NCBI RefSeq assembly: GCF_900474295.1
Contig: NZ_UCOB01000003.1
Location: forward strand, 230,990-294,989
Reading direction: 5' to 3'
DNA from: Synechococcus sp. UW140
GTDB taxonomy: Bacteria; Cyanobacteriota; Cyanobacteriia; PCC-6307; Cyanobiaceae
Length of the DNA stretch: 64,000 bases
This document shows, in pieces, positions 45,204 through 54,761 of this stretch. The notes beneath the pieces are model-generated. The model did no database searches, was not told where the DNA came from, and saw only the letters and a list, made by a program, of their open reading frames with translations. The position numbers and the translations under genes were made by a program. Within the stretch, counting starts at the first letter, position 1. Each line of letters opens with the position of its first letter.

Positions 45204-45887
45204 TTACCCAACCGAGCAGAACAATCGACCGTCTTCCATGCGAACCAGTCGATCCGCCACATCCAAAATGCGAGGGTCGTGGGTCACCATCAGAACGGAA
45301 CAGGCCTGCTCACGAGCCAGGCGTTTGAGCAAATCCACCACTTCCCGCCCAGTGGTGCTGTCAAGAGCTGCAGTCGGTTCATCCGCCAGCAGAAGCTGGG
45401 GATGAGCCGCTAAAGCACGCGCAATCGCCACTCTTTGCTTCTGCCCACCGGAAAGATCGTGAGGCAACTTGTTGAGGTGATCACCAAGGCCCACCTCCCG
45501 CAACCATTGCCTCGAGAGGTCACGCCGGGCGAGATAGGAACGATCTTTCAACAGATCTGCGCCCATCTGAACATTCTGTTCGGCTGTCAGACAACGCAGC
45601 AGATTGTGGCCTTGGAAGATCATGCCGATGCGTCGCCGTAGCCGCTGACGGGCACCGCGACCGGCAGCGTTAAGCGGTTGACCAAGCACGCACACCTGCC
45701 CCTCCTGCACCTTTCGCAAGGCACCGATCAATGTGAGCAGGGTTGTTTTTCCACAACCCGAAGGACCGGTCAGGAGCACAACCTCCCCCGGCTCGATCGT
45801 CAACCCCACCGACTGCAGTACTTGGCGCCGATTGGCACCTCTGCCATACCAATGGTTCAGTCCATCGATCGCAACAGTGCTGGCCAT
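45204..45887 (-). CDS. devA: DevA-type ABC exporter ATPase
   Basis: A 227-residue ABC ATPase of the DevBCA (LolD/MacB-like) class. Walker A GPSGCGKTTLL, signature HDLSGGQKQRVAIARAL, Walker B LLLADEPTAALD and THDPRILDVADRL are present. It energises export together with DevC and DevB, probably through a TolC-like outer-membrane channel. ATG 45887 overlaps the devC stop (TGATG). Confidence 0.93.
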   Translation of the reverse strand: MASTVAIDGLNHWYGRGANRRQVLQSVGLTIEPGEVVLLTGPSGCGKTTLLTLIGALRKVQEGQVCVLGQPLNAAGRGARQRLRRRIGMIFQGHNLLRCLTAEQNVQMGADLLKDRSYLARRDLSRQWLREVGLGDHLNKLPHDLSGGQKQRVAIARALAAHPQLLLADEPTAALDSTTGREVVDLLKRLAREQACSVLMVTHDPRILDVADRLVRMEDGRLFCSVG

Positions 45888-47059
45888 CAGAAGATCTCGG
45901 CTGGATCGGCATCCACAAGCCGGCGCATTGCCAATCCGGCCGACAACATGCACATCACCAAAATCATGGTGAACACAGTGGTGGCGCGGCTGAGGTCCAT
46001 GCCAACCGGAAGACGGGTGGCATCTCGCACAAACCAATAGAGAGCCTGGCCAGCCAAATAGGCAGGGATATAGCCGACCAAGGCGAGAATCAACCCTTCG
46101 CGAACGACAACACCAACAAGGGTTTTCAGCTGATAGCCCATCGCCATCAATGTGGCGTATTCAGGCAAATGATCACTGACATCGGTGTAAAGCACCTGAT
46201 AAACGATCACGCATCCCACCACGAACCCCATCGCAGCACCGAGAGTGAAGATGAAGCCGATCGACGTACTGCTGCGCCAGTAGTTCTGTTCAAAATCGAT
46301 AAAACCCTGCTTGGTGAGCACACGAACGTCGTTAGGCAGAAGTGCCGTCAGTCGCTCCTGCACAGCCAATGGATCCGCCGTTGGCTTGAGCCGAATCAAT
46401 CCCAGCTCAATGCTGCCCGGAGCCTTGTTGGGCATCAGATCCAAGAATGTCTCAGAACTCGTGAGCAGATTGCCATCGGCACCAAAACTGGTGCCAAGGG
46501 AGACCAGGCCTGCCACCCTGACGCGGTTTCCACCGATCTCGCTCTCGACTGTGCGTCCCTGACGAAACCATTCGGCAACAGGTCCGAATTCAGGGCGAGA
46601 AAGTTGATCAAAAAGAACACGACCTTTCAAGGAAAGCTTTTGTGAATCCTGAGACAACTCAGGATTCACAAAGAATGGATCCTCTGGGTCGAATCCCAGA
46701 CCAAGAATGGAACGGGTTGAGAGGTTTTCAGGATTACGCCAAAGCATCAAACTCCAGTGGACAGGTGTAATTCCTTCGACTTGGGGATCGGCCATCGCTT
46801 GGATCAAACGCCGTTTTGGGAAACCGGCCATGCGCACCGAACTGGTGGAACGAGGACTAATCAGGACGAGATCTGCATCAAAGCGGCGATGCACCGTGAC
46901 GCTCGCGTCAAACAACCCGTCACGAAAACCGAGCTGCATGAACATCAAGATGCCGGCAAAACTAATGCCAGCCAAAGCAACAAACAGGCGCACGGGCTGG
47001 CGGATCAGCATCAATGACGCCAGCGGTATCCGCCTGCGGTTCCAGAAGCCCAATTTCAC
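45887..47059 (-). CDS. devC: DevC-type ABC exporter permease
   Basis: A 390-residue permease with an N-terminal helix (LFVALAGISFAGILMFMQLG), a large periplasmic domain and three C-terminal helices (FTLGAAMGFVVGCVIVYQ, VVREGLILALVGYIPAYLAG, VFTMILVMCMLSAGLAMRR), the FtsX/MacB layout of DevC. It starts at GTG 47059, overlapping devB by 4 bases. In other cyanobacteria DevBCA exports glycolipids; here the substrate is unknown. Confidence 0.92.
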   Translation of the reverse strand: MKLGFWNRRRIPLASLMLIRQPVRLFVALAGISFAGILMFMQLGFRDGLFDASVTVHRRFDADLVLISPRSTSSVRMAGFPKRRLIQAMADPQVEGITPVHWSLMLWRNPENLSTRSILGLGFDPEDPFFVNPELSQDSQKLSLKGRVLFDQLSRPEFGPVAEWFRQGRTVESEIGGNRVRVAGLVSLGTSFGADGNLLTSSETFLDLMPNKAPGSIELGLIRLKPTADPLAVQERLTALLPNDVRVLTKQGFIDFEQNYWRSSTSIGFIFTLGAAMGFVVGCVIVYQVLYTDVSDHLPEYATLMAMGYQLKTLVGVVVREGLILALVGYIPAYLAGQALYWFVRDATRLPVGMDLSRATTVFTMILVMCMLSAGLAMRRLVDADPAEIF

Positions 47060-47958
47060 TGGGGTTGAAAACGAGCGATCACTTTCATCCCAGCCAGCGT
47101 TCTGACCCTTTCAGCGGAAGCCGGATCCAATGTGACGCGCACTTCCACAATCCGAGCATCGGCATCACCCGTGGGGTCGGTCGAAAGCACCTGCCGCTGC
47201 CTCACCTGAGGACTGATGCCGATGACCTTGCCAGCGAGGCTTTGCTTGAAACCTCCGTTTTCGCTTGTGAGCGTGACTCTCTGACCAAGTTCAACGCGAT
47301 TGATATCCGACTCGTACACCTCGATCAAAGCCTGCATCGACTGACTGGCACCGACCTCGATCACGCCATCAGAACCTGGACGTTCCCCGGCACGAGTGTG
47401 AATCCGCAACACCAAACCCTCGATGGGTGATCGCAGCTCGCTGTCGGCCAGATCAGCGTCGAGTTTGCGTCGCTCCGCTCGAGCCTGTTGGAGTTGCCCC
47501 TGAAAACGAAGCAGTTCATCCCGCTTGTCATCGAGGACCACCAAGGCAGCCGCTCCAACTGAGGCCGCAAGGCGATAACGATCAACCTCCTTGCGCTGCA
47601 AACGGATCTCGGCCTGCAGCATGCGAATTCGTGCATCCACAGCCGCGACATCCGCCTGGATCTGGAGACGATTATCAAAGCGAGCCAGCACCTGGCCAGC
47701 CTTGACCGCATCCCCTTCATTGATCAGCAATTCAGCCACTCTGGGGGTTCCACCAAAACCACTCACTGGGGCAGCAAGACGACGAATGTCACCAGCGGGC
47801 TCGAGTTGGCCAAGAGCTGCAACAGCTTCAGGGGCGCGAGTCACCACAGCCGGGACGGGAGAGCGAGCGGCTTGCTGAGGTCGATTCCAAAACAACAGCC
47901 CAACGATCACTGTGAGACCAAGACCACCACTAAGAAGCAGCAGCGTCGGTCGACGCAT
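47056..47958 (-). CDS. devB: DevB-type membrane fusion protein (HlyD family)
   Basis: A 300-residue periplasmic adaptor with one N-terminal membrane helix (LLLLSGGLGLTVIVGLLFW), a lipoyl/barrel-sandwich part split by a coiled-coil hairpin (about residues 95-160), and a C-terminal beta domain. It links DevC to the outer membrane. ATG 47958 overlaps the pcyA stop (TGATG), so devB translation depends on pcyA. Confidence 0.9.
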   Translation of the reverse strand: MRRPTLLLLSGGLGLTVIVGLLFWNRPQQAARSPVPAVVTRAPEAVAALGQLEPAGDIRRLAAPVSGFGGTPRVAELLINEGDAVKAGQVLARFDNRLQIQADVAAVDARIRMLQAEIRLQRKEVDRYRLAASVGAAALVVLDDKRDELLRFQGQLQQARAERRKLDADLADSELRSPIEGLVLRIHTRAGERPGSDGVIEVGASQSMQALIEVYESDINRVELGQRVTLTSENGGFKQSLAGKVIGISPQVRQRQVLSTDPTGDADARIVEVRVTLDPASAERVRTLAGMKVIARFQPQ

Positions 47959-48701
47959 CAAGGCTCCGGTGGATCGTCGAAGAGCATTTCCTCGATGTAA
48001 CGATCTGCCCACTCCACGCTGAAGGCCTTCTCCAGGACACGCCGGGTTTTGTCGTTGCGCTTCTGTTGGAGGCAATAGGAGAGCTGACCCTGATGACGAT
48101 CGATCGTAGAAGGGGCGTCCGGGGCATCGGCGGCTGTGGTCTCCACGGCCTGACGCATCACCTCCAAAAAGTGCCCCACCTGCTCGAGGAACCAACCCTC
48201 CTCAACACTGTTCACAGGACGGATGAATCGCACAAAGGGAGAAAAAATCGTTCCCCAAGCCGGTAGCTCTCGCACCTGTTCAAAAGGTGGAAACGTCAAC
48301 GCCTCCAAGGGTTGACGGATGCTGTCTGGGAGTGTGTCCCGCACAGGTGAAAGATCAACGATGGCCGCTGAAATCCCTGCGGGACTAGCAACGATGTCTG
48401 CTCCGAAAATGGGTAGGTCGTAACGGGGATCGGGAAAGAACACGCAGTGGAGAATCTGCAGTCCTAAACCGAGCCGAGCCGTCTCTAAATGAAGCTTGCG
48501 CAGACCTCGACATTGATGCAATTCATTGCTGATGGACAGCGAATCACCATCCAAAGTTGCTGTGACCGCCTCAAGTTCTGGGTCGACGACGAGAGGCTGA
48601 AGACCTGTCATGGCCCCCCTACATGTGCGGATGCGCTCGGCAAGGGCATCCACCAGAGGATGAAGCTCAAGGGATGTTGACGAGGAGGGAGGCGACGGCA
48701 C
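47958..48701 (-). CDS. pcyA: Phycocyanobilin:ferredoxin oxidoreductase PcyA
   Basis: A 247-residue enzyme that reduces biliverdin IXalpha to phycocyanobilin, the phycobilisome chromophore, with four electrons from ferredoxin. Conserved residues are visible in [20 protein letters not shown] (the Glu and His) and [14 protein letters not shown] (the Asp of the GxDIV motif). The start is GTG 48701. It heads a tightly overlapped pcyA-devB-devC-devA set. Confidence 0.93.
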   Translation of the reverse strand: MPSPPSSSTSLELHPLVDALAERIRTCRGAMTGLQPLVVDPELEAVTATLDGDSLSISNELHQCRGLRKLHLETARLGLGLQILHCVFFPDPRYDLPIFGADIVASPAGISAAIVDLSPVRDTLPDSIRQPLEALTFPPFEQVRELPAWGTIFSPFVRFIRPVNSVEEGWFLEQVGHFLEVMRQAVETTAADAPDAPSTIDRHQGQLSYCLQQKRNDKTRRVLEKAFSVEWADRYIEEMLFDDPPEP

Positions 48702-48720
48702 CGGTGCGGTTCAGCACAGA

Positions 48721-50007
48721 ATGGGACTTTGCCACGGGATCCTGAGCCACCCATCCCAAGGTCCAGAACTGACGCACCAAACGTTTGGAAACGGAAGTCG
48801 GTGCGTCTTCGCCCCCATGCCGGATGCGGGGCTGACCTGCCTTGATTTCTGGTGTCGTGCCGGCAGTGCCTTCGAAAACAAGGGTGAGGAGGGGCTGGCC
48901 CATTTCCTGGAACACATGGTGTTCAAGGGAAGCCGGCAGCTTGGGGCTGGAGATTTCGATCGACGGATCGAAGCCCTTGGTGGCAGTAGCAATGCAGCCA
49001 CAGGTTTCGATGACGTGCATTTCCATGTGCTCGTTCCACCAGAAGGTGCATGCGAAGCCTTGGAACTTCTGCTTGATCTCGTCCTCGAACCTGCATTGCG
49101 CGCTGATGCCTATGGGATGGAACGCGACGTTGTCCTTGAGGAAATTGCCCAATATCGCGATCAACCCGATGAACAGGTCGTCCAGCACTTGCTGGCCTCA
49201 AGTTGCGCCAACCATCCCTACGGACGTCCAATTCTTGGTTGGGAGGAGAGTCTGCTGGCCAGCTCACCGGACACGATGGCTGCCTTTCACCAACGTCGCT
49301 ATCGAGGAACGAACTGCTGCCTGATGGTGGCGGGAGCAATCCCCAAGGGGCTGGAGCAAACCATCAGCGCCAGTCGCCTGGCCTCGCTTGCGACCCAACC
49401 AGAGGGTCACCCGAACGGGATCGACGAGACACTGAACTTCCAACGTGGACGGGACACGATCCAGGTCGAGCGATTGGAAGCAGCGAGGTTGCTGATGGCC
49501 TGGCCTGCCGCCGCCGCGGATCAACAACATCAGGTGATGGGGATTGATCTGGCCACAACACTTCTGGCCGAAGGTCGACGCAGTCGTCTGGTGGAGCGCC
49601 TGCGCGAAGAACTACAGATCGTGGAATCGATCGATATGGACCTGACCACGCTCGAGCAGGGAAGTCTGGTGATGCTGGAAGCCTGCTGCCCTGCTGAGCA
49701 CATCGAGGAGGTGGAAGCGGAGGTCGACCGCGTGCTTCAAGAGTGCGCATCCACACCCGTTCAGGCCGCTGAAATGGAGCGAGGTCGACAGCTGGTCGGC
49801 AACGGTCTTCGCTTCAGCTTGGAGGCTCCCGGTTCTGTGGCTGGCATCGCAGGCCCCCAGGCCCTTTGGCGAGAACCGCAGGATCCATTGAGACCACTTC
49901 AAGATCTGCAGAACTGGACTGCGGCTGGCTTGCAATCCGACGTTTTCGGACAGCTGCAGGCCTCCAGGGCCTTCACGTTGGTTGCCCTGCCGGAGGAGGC
50001 GAGCTGA
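48721..50007 (+). CDS. M16 family zinc peptidase, catalytic subunit
   Basis: A 428-residue processing-peptidase-like protein. The inverted zinc motif HFLEH with its downstream Glu region (GMERDVVLEEIAQYRDQP) is intact. The N-terminus also has FWCRAGSAFENKGEEGLAHF. It is expected to pair with the next gene product, as alpha/beta subunits of mitochondrial processing peptidase do. Divergent from pcyA by 19 bases. The substrate is unknown. Confidence 0.9.
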   Translation: MGLCHGILSHPSQGPELTHQTFGNGSRCVFAPMPDAGLTCLDFWCRAGSAFENKGEEGLAHFLEHMVFKGSRQLGAGDFDRRIEALGGSSNAATGFDDVHFHVLVPPEGACEALELLLDLVLEPALRADAYGMERDVVLEEIAQYRDQPDEQVVQHLLASSCANHPYGRPILGWEESLLASSPDTMAAFHQRRYRGTNCCLMVAGAIPKGLEQTISASRLASLATQPEGHPNGIDETLNFQRGRDTIQVERLEAARLLMAWPAAAADQQHQVMGIDLATTLLAEGRRSRLVERLREELQIVESIDMDLTTLEQGSLVMLEACCPAEHIEEVEAEVDRVLQECASTPVQAAEMERGRQLVGNGLRFSLEAPGSVAGIAGPQALWREPQDPLRPLQDLQNWTAAGLQSDVFGQLQASRAFTLVALPEEAS

Positions 50008-51278
50008 TGGCACTGCCTGATCTGATCCTCGACCCTCTCGCCACTCCAGGAGTGCTGGCGGCAAAAGCCTTGATCCGCCACGGCAGCGCATCGGACCCAG
50101 AGGGACTGCGGGGCGCTCATCAGTTGCTGGGCTCTGTCCTGAGCCGAGGCTGCGGGCCCTACGGACCGATCCAGCTTGCCGACCTGGTGGAGGGATGCGG
50201 AGCCGGACTGCGCTGCGACACCCATGAAGATGGCCTGCTGATCAGCCTCAAATGCCGTGATGTTGATGCCGAGAGGCTGTTGCCGGTAATCGGCTGGATG
50301 CTCAGACAGCCGCACCTGAGGCCGGATCAAGTTGACCTTGAGAAAGAGCTCAGCCTCCAAGCACTATTGCGCCAAAAGGAGGACGCGTTCCACCTCGCCT
50401 ATGACGGTTGGCGATCTCTGGCCTACGGGTCCGGCTCCTATGCCCACGATCCCCTTGGAGTGGCTGAGGAACTGAAAGAGATCAGCCCCGACCAACTCCG
50501 ATGCCTGGCAGCTCAACTGGAAGACCATGGCTCGGTGTTGGCGCTCTCCGGCACCATCCCGGCCAAGCTGCTCAAACTGATGGAGAACCACGAAGCCTTT
50601 CAGGAGGCTGGTGCGCAGCCGATCACTATCGCTGCATCAACACCTCGTGGCACAAGCCTGAGAACGGAACAGGGGACCCTAAGCATCAGAGAGCAGACCA
50701 CTGAACAGGTGGTGCTGATGCTCGGGCAACCCTCACTAGCCCACGGCCACCCTGATGATCCAGGTCTTCGCCTACTTCAAGCCCACCTCGGCCAAGGCAT
50801 GTCCAGCCTGTTATTCCGCCGGTTACGCGAAGACCACGGCGTTGCTTATGACGTCGGCGTGCACCATCCGGCCCGGGCTGGAGCAGCACCGTTCGTGATG
50901 CATGCTGCAACCAGCACGGATCGCTCCAAGCTCTCTCTTCAGCTGCTTTTAGAAAGCTGGAATGAGATGTGTTCCAAACCTCTCGACCCCGATGATCTGC
51001 AGCTGGCGAAGGTGAAAGTTCGCGGCCAGCTTGCTCACGCCTCCCAAACCACCGGACAACGGGCGGAGCGTCGAGCCCAACTGAGAGGTCTGGGCTTACC
51101 CGATGACCACGACCAACGTTGTTTAGAGATCATGGATGGGCTTGATCCAGGCTCGCTTCAACGGATCGCAGCCGAGCACCTCAGTCGACCACTGCTCAGC
51201 CTCTGTGGCCCACAAGCCTCGCTCAGGGTTCTGGAGTCTCAGTGGGAGGCTCGCCAAGGGGAAGCTCGGCAACGCTGA
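50007..51278 (+). CDS. M16 family peptidase, non-catalytic subunit
   Basis: A 423-residue paralogue of the preceding protein. The zinc motif is lost (AHQLLGSVLSRG in place of HxxEH), as in alpha subunits of M16 heterodimers; MSSLLFRRLREDHGVAYDVG holds the conserved C-terminal RxxxGxxY-like region. The start overlaps the upstream stop (TGATG). The last 56 bases overlap the convergent SipA-like gene. Confidence 0.88.
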   Translation: MALPDLILDPLATPGVLAAKALIRHGSASDPEGLRGAHQLLGSVLSRGCGPYGPIQLADLVEGCGAGLRCDTHEDGLLISLKCRDVDAERLLPVIGWMLRQPHLRPDQVDLEKELSLQALLRQKEDAFHLAYDGWRSLAYGSGSYAHDPLGVAEELKEISPDQLRCLAAQLEDHGSVLALSGTIPAKLLKLMENHEAFQEAGAQPITIAASTPRGTSLRTEQGTLSIREQTTEQVVLMLGQPSLAHGHPDDPGLRLLQAHLGQGMSSLLFRRLREDHGVAYDVGVHHPARAGAAPFVMHAATSTDRSKLSLQLLLESWNEMCSKPLDPDDLQLAKVKVRGQLAHASQTTGQRAERRAQLRGLGLPDDHDQRCLEIMDGLDPGSLQRIAAEHLSRPLLSLCGPQASLRVLESQWEARQGEARQR

Positions 51279-51474
51279 GGTGGTCGTTCGGCACTAGAAA
51301 AGTGCCGCGACGGAAACGGACCGCAACGGTTTCCAAGGGCTTCAGACCCACCACTTCGCCTAGTTCATCAGTGGAAACAAGGTCGGGCGGTCGCAACATC
51401 GGCATTGGGTCCGCTGTCTTCAGATAGGGCAACGGCCGCACCAGCCGCACCTGATCACCGATCGAAACGTCCAT
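51223..51474 (-). CDS. DUF3148/SipA-like small protein
   Basis: An 83-residue beta-rich protein: MDVSIGDQVRLVRPLPYLKT, then MPMLRPPDLV and AVRFRRGTFLVPNDHL. This matches DUF3148, the family of SipA, which binds the histidine kinase NblS (RpaB partner) in cyanobacteria. It may tune light-stress signalling. ATG 51474 is chosen; the frame upstream is unrelated. Confidence 0.75.
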   Translation of the reverse strand: MDVSIGDQVRLVRPLPYLKTADPMPMLRPPDLVSTDELGEVVGLKPLETVAVRFRRGTFLVPNDHLSVAELPLGEPPTETPEP

Positions 51475-51521
51475 GCTCCATGGGCAATCACCCTCTCCTA
51501 CTGCAGGATGGGGCCAGCTGA

Positions 51522-52097
51522 ATGCAGCTGGTGCGGGCACTGGCCACCTGGAGCGGCGCATTTGCCGGTCTGATGCTGACCCTTGTTGGCAGCCTGATTC
51601 CTGCTGCAATGCTGTGGCCAGGGGTTCCTTTGGAGGTGCTGCCCTTACCCAGCACCTGGCAAGTGCCGGCGCTTTTGATCTGTGCTCTGGTTTGCGGGCC
51701 TCGTGCGGGTGTGATCGCCTCAGTGGCCTATCTCACAATCGGCCTCGTGGATCTTCCTGTTTTCCACGACGGAGGAGGCCCCGGCTATCTGCTCAATCCA
51801 GGTTTCGGTTATTTGGCTGGTTTTGTACCGGCTGCCTGGCTGTGCGGACGCCTGTCGCAACAGGAAGGGATGAATGATTTGGCGCGTCTGACCCTCGCTG
51901 CCATTGCAGGCCTGGTCATGATTCAACTTTGCGGCCTGCTCAATCTTCTTGTTGGTGGCCTGCTCGGCCGCTGGGCCGATCCCCTTCCCGAACTGTTGTT
52001 CAGTTATGGGGTAGGCCCTCTTCCCTCGCAGCTGGCCCTCTGTGTTGCAGCAGGCCTGCTTGCCCTTCCCTTGCGTCGCCTTTTGTTGATCGAATGA
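51522..52097 (+). CDS. bioY: Biotin transporter BioY
   Basis: A 191-residue six-helix S-component of an ECF transporter. VPLEVLPLPSTWQVPALLI and FHDGGGPGYLLNPGFGYLAG are the family's substrate-binding loop regions. BioY can import biotin alone or with an EcfAT module, which is not in this window. It overlaps lspA by 4 bases. Confidence 0.88.
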   Translation: MQLVRALATWSGAFAGLMLTLVGSLIPAAMLWPGVPLEVLPLPSTWQVPALLICALVCGPRAGVIASVAYLTIGLVDLPVFHDGGGPGYLLNPGFGYLAGFVPAAWLCGRLSQQEGMNDLARLTLAAIAGLVMIQLCGLLNLLVGGLLGRWADPLPELLFSYGVGPLPSQLALCVAAGLLALPLRRLLLIE

Positions 52098-52597
52098 TGC
52101 GTTCCGTTCGACGCAAGTTCCTGCCCAATCAGCTCATGCGCGGACCGTTGCTCCTGCTCGGTTTGATCATCGTGATCGTGGATCAGGTGAGCAAAGCCTG
52201 GGTAAGACACAGTCTTGAGCCAGGCATTCCCTCTGAATTTCTGCCTGGGCTGATCCAGCTCCGCTGGGTGCGCAACACCGGAGCGGCCTTCAGTCTCTTC
52301 AGCGATTCCACCACGTTGCTGGGAGTTCTGAGCCTGTTGGTCGGGGTGACCGTGGTGTTCTGGATCTGGCGCAGCCAGCAACAACCCTTCTGGCAGGGCC
52401 TAGCCCTCGCCTTCCTCTTGGGAGGCACGATCGGCAACGGGATCGATCGGTGGAGACTCAACCATGTCACCGACTTTCTAGAACTGGTGCCAGTGTCGTT
52501 TCCGATCTTCAATGCAGCGGATATCGCCATCAACCTTGCAGTCGCCTGCTTTGCCATCGATGCCCTAACCCGCCGCCATGAGCACCGTCCCCACTGA
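52094..52597 (+). CDS. lspA: Lipoprotein signal peptidase II
   Basis: A 167-residue four-helix inner-membrane aspartyl protease that removes signal peptides of lipoproteins. The conserved GNGIDRWRLNHVTDFLEL and IFNAADIAINLA contain the two catalytic Asp residues; VDQVSKAWVR is the family start. ATG 52094 (or the adjacent 52097) overlaps bioY. The 3' end overlaps the PBP gene by 20 bases. Confidence 0.93.
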   Translation: MMRSVRRKFLPNQLMRGPLLLLGLIIVIVDQVSKAWVRHSLEPGIPSEFLPGLIQLRWVRNTGAAFSLFSDSTTLLGVLSLLVGVTVVFWIWRSQQQPFWQGLALAFLLGGTIGNGIDRWRLNHVTDFLELVPVSFPIFNAADIAINLAVACFAIDALTRRHEHRPH

Positions 52598-54761
52598 GGC
52601 GAAAGCAGCTGCAAGCAACCCGATTCAATCCGGGGCCTGGCAATTGGTGCTCCAGCAGGAGGGGGAAGCAGACCGAGAGCTCATCCTGCACGGAGAGGTC
52701 TATCGAATCGGCAGGGATCCCGAGCTGGAGATTGCCCTCAACCATCGTGCTGTGAGCCGCAATCATGCGGTGCTTGAGCGCGACCGAAATCACTGGCGCC
52801 TCCGAGATCTCAACTCAACCAATGGGCTGTGGTGGCAGGGCAGGCGTATCCACGAGCTGGCGATACGAGACGGTGATCGCGTCAGCCTTGCCCCCGCAGC
52901 CGATACCGGTGCTCCGGTGCTCTGCTTCCTGAATCGAAGGGATCGCCTGCACCGCAGCCTGGAAAAAGCTTTAGGCATTGGTGTGCTTGCCGGCCTGGGA
53001 AGCGGCTTCCTGTTGCTTCTACTGGCAGCAGTGACCGTGCCGGTGAGAGGCAGGCTGGCGACCGTGCAGGGCCCGATCGCCATCTATGACCGCCATGACG
53101 CACCCCTGCTGTCGGTGGATTCGAGTCGGCACCGTGAACTGCCAAGCCTCAACAGTTTCTCGCCCAACCTGATCAAGGCTCTGCTCAGTAGCGAAGACAA
53201 TCGCTTTTGGTGGCATCCGGGTGTTGATCCGATCGGCACCTTGCGCGCCTTCCTCACCAACTACAGCGGCGGCACGATCAAGGAAGGTGGCAGCAGCATC
53301 ACCCAACAATTAGCGCGCAGTCTTTACCCCGATCAGGTTGGCCAGGGTGACAGCCTCGGGCGCAAATGGCGTGAACTGCTTGTCACCATCCAGCTGGAAA
53401 CACGCTTCAGCAAAGGACAACTGCTGCTGAGTTATCTCAACAGGGTGTATCTCGGAGTTGGTTGGGGGTTTGAGGACGCCTCCCAGGCCTATTTCGGCCG
53501 ATCCGCCACTGACCTCAGCCTTGAACAAGCAGCCCTGCTCGTGGGTCTACTCCCTTCACCAAACGGGCATGATCCCTGCCGATACCCACAGCGGGCACTC
53601 AAGGCCCGCAATCGGGTGCTGAACAAGATGGCCGACTCTGGACGGCTCTCGCTCGAACAAGCCAGGCTGGCTCGACGCCGGCCGGTGCAATTAACCAGTT
53701 CGTCGTGCAGCGATCAAGCCAGACGCAGGTCCGCTCCCTTCTATACCGATCAAGTGCGGCGAGATCTGAGCGCTCTAGTGGGACCCGATGTGGCTGTTGA
53801 GGGCAATTTTCTGATCGAGACCTATCTCGACCCGATGCTGCAGGACGTTGTGCAACGGGAACTCGCTCAGCGACTCAAGGCATCCCAGGAGGTTGGAGTG
53901 AGCGAGGGAGCTGCGGTGCTACTCGACAGTCGGTCAGGAGGCGTCTTGGCGATTGCCGGTGGCAAGGATTACCGCAGCAGCCAATTCAACCGTGCCTCCA
54001 TGGCCGAGCGGCAGCCAGGCAGCACCTTCAAACTGATCACATTCCTGGCCGCCCTGGAACAGGGGATCCAAGCCGCAGACAAAATTGACTGCAGCCCAGT
54101 GCGCTGGAGAGGACAGAGATTCAGCAGCGCTTGCAAAGGCAAGATCAGCCTCAACCAGGCCTTCGCCACCAGCAGCAACACAGCAACGCTTCGCCTTGCC
54201 CAACGCGTCGGCCTGGAGCAAGTGGTGCAACAAGCCAGGCGTCTTGGCATCAGCACCCCCCTGGACCCAGTGCCGGGTCTTGCCCTTGGACAGAGTGAAG
54301 TGCGTTTGATCGAGCTGTCGGCCGCATACGCGGCCATTGCCAACGATGGCCTCTGGCATCAACCCAGCACGATTCGGCGCCTGGTGGATGCCGAAACCTG
54401 TCGGGTGCAACAGCTCAAAGACTGCGGAAGTCTGGGAGGGAGCACCACCACCATCACCGGAGCCCGGCAGGCGGTGCGGCAGCCAATCGCTCGGGCGATG
54501 CAGGCAATGCTGCGCAGTGTTGTGCGATCAGGGACTGGTCGTGGGGCCCAACTCGGTGGCCAGGAAGGCGGGAAAACAGGAACGACCAACGACGGGCGTG
54601 ACCTGCTGTTCATCGGTTATGAACCCAAACGCCACTGGGTACTCGGCATCTGGCTCGGCAACGATGACAACACCCCCACAGCAGCATCCAGTGCCTTGGC
54701 AGCATCCCTTTGGGGCGACATCATGCGAGCGGCAGATCGGGGCACTAACACCACACCGTGA
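52578..54761 (+). CDS. FHA-domain class A penicillin-binding protein
   Basis: A 727-residue bifunctional peptidoglycan synthase. An N-terminal FHA domain (about residues 30-115; GRDPELEIALNHRAVSRNHA) precedes one membrane helix (about 135-157). The glycosyltransferase domain has SSEDNRFWWHPGVDPIGTLR and GGSSITQQLARSLY; the transpeptidase has GSTFK (near 482), SSN and KTGT (near 666). The cytoplasmic FHA domain implies control by Ser/Thr phosphorylation. It overlaps both neighbours. Confidence 0.93.
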   Translation: MSTVPTEAKAAASNPIQSGAWQLVLQQEGEADRELILHGEVYRIGRDPELEIALNHRAVSRNHAVLERDRNHWRLRDLNSTNGLWWQGRRIHELAIRDGDRVSLAPAADTGAPVLCFLNRRDRLHRSLEKALGIGVLAGLGSGFLLLLLAAVTVPVRGRLATVQGPIAIYDRHDAPLLSVDSSRHRELPSLNSFSPNLIKALLSSEDNRFWWHPGVDPIGTLRAFLTNYSGGTIKEGGSSITQQLARSLYPDQVGQGDSLGRKWRELLVTIQLETRFSKGQLLLSYLNRVYLGVGWGFEDASQAYFGRSATDLSLEQAALLVGLLPSPNGHDPCRYPQRALKARNRVLNKMADSGRLSLEQARLARRRPVQLTSSSCSDQARRRSAPFYTDQVRRDLSALVGPDVAVEGNFLIETYLDPMLQDVVQRELAQRLKASQEVGVSEGAAVLLDSRSGGVLAIAGGKDYRSSQFNRASMAERQPGSTFKLITFLAALEQGIQAADKIDCSPVRWRGQRFSSACKGKISLNQAFATSSNTATLRLAQRVGLEQVVQQARRLGISTPLDPVPGLALGQSEVRLIELSAAYAAIANDGLWHQPSTIRRLVDAETCRVQQLKDCGSLGGSTTTITGARQAVRQPIARAMQAMLRSVVRSGTGRGAQLGGQEGGKTGTTNDGRDLLFIGYEPKRHWVLGIWLGNDDNTPTAASSALAASLWGDIMRAADRGTNTTP

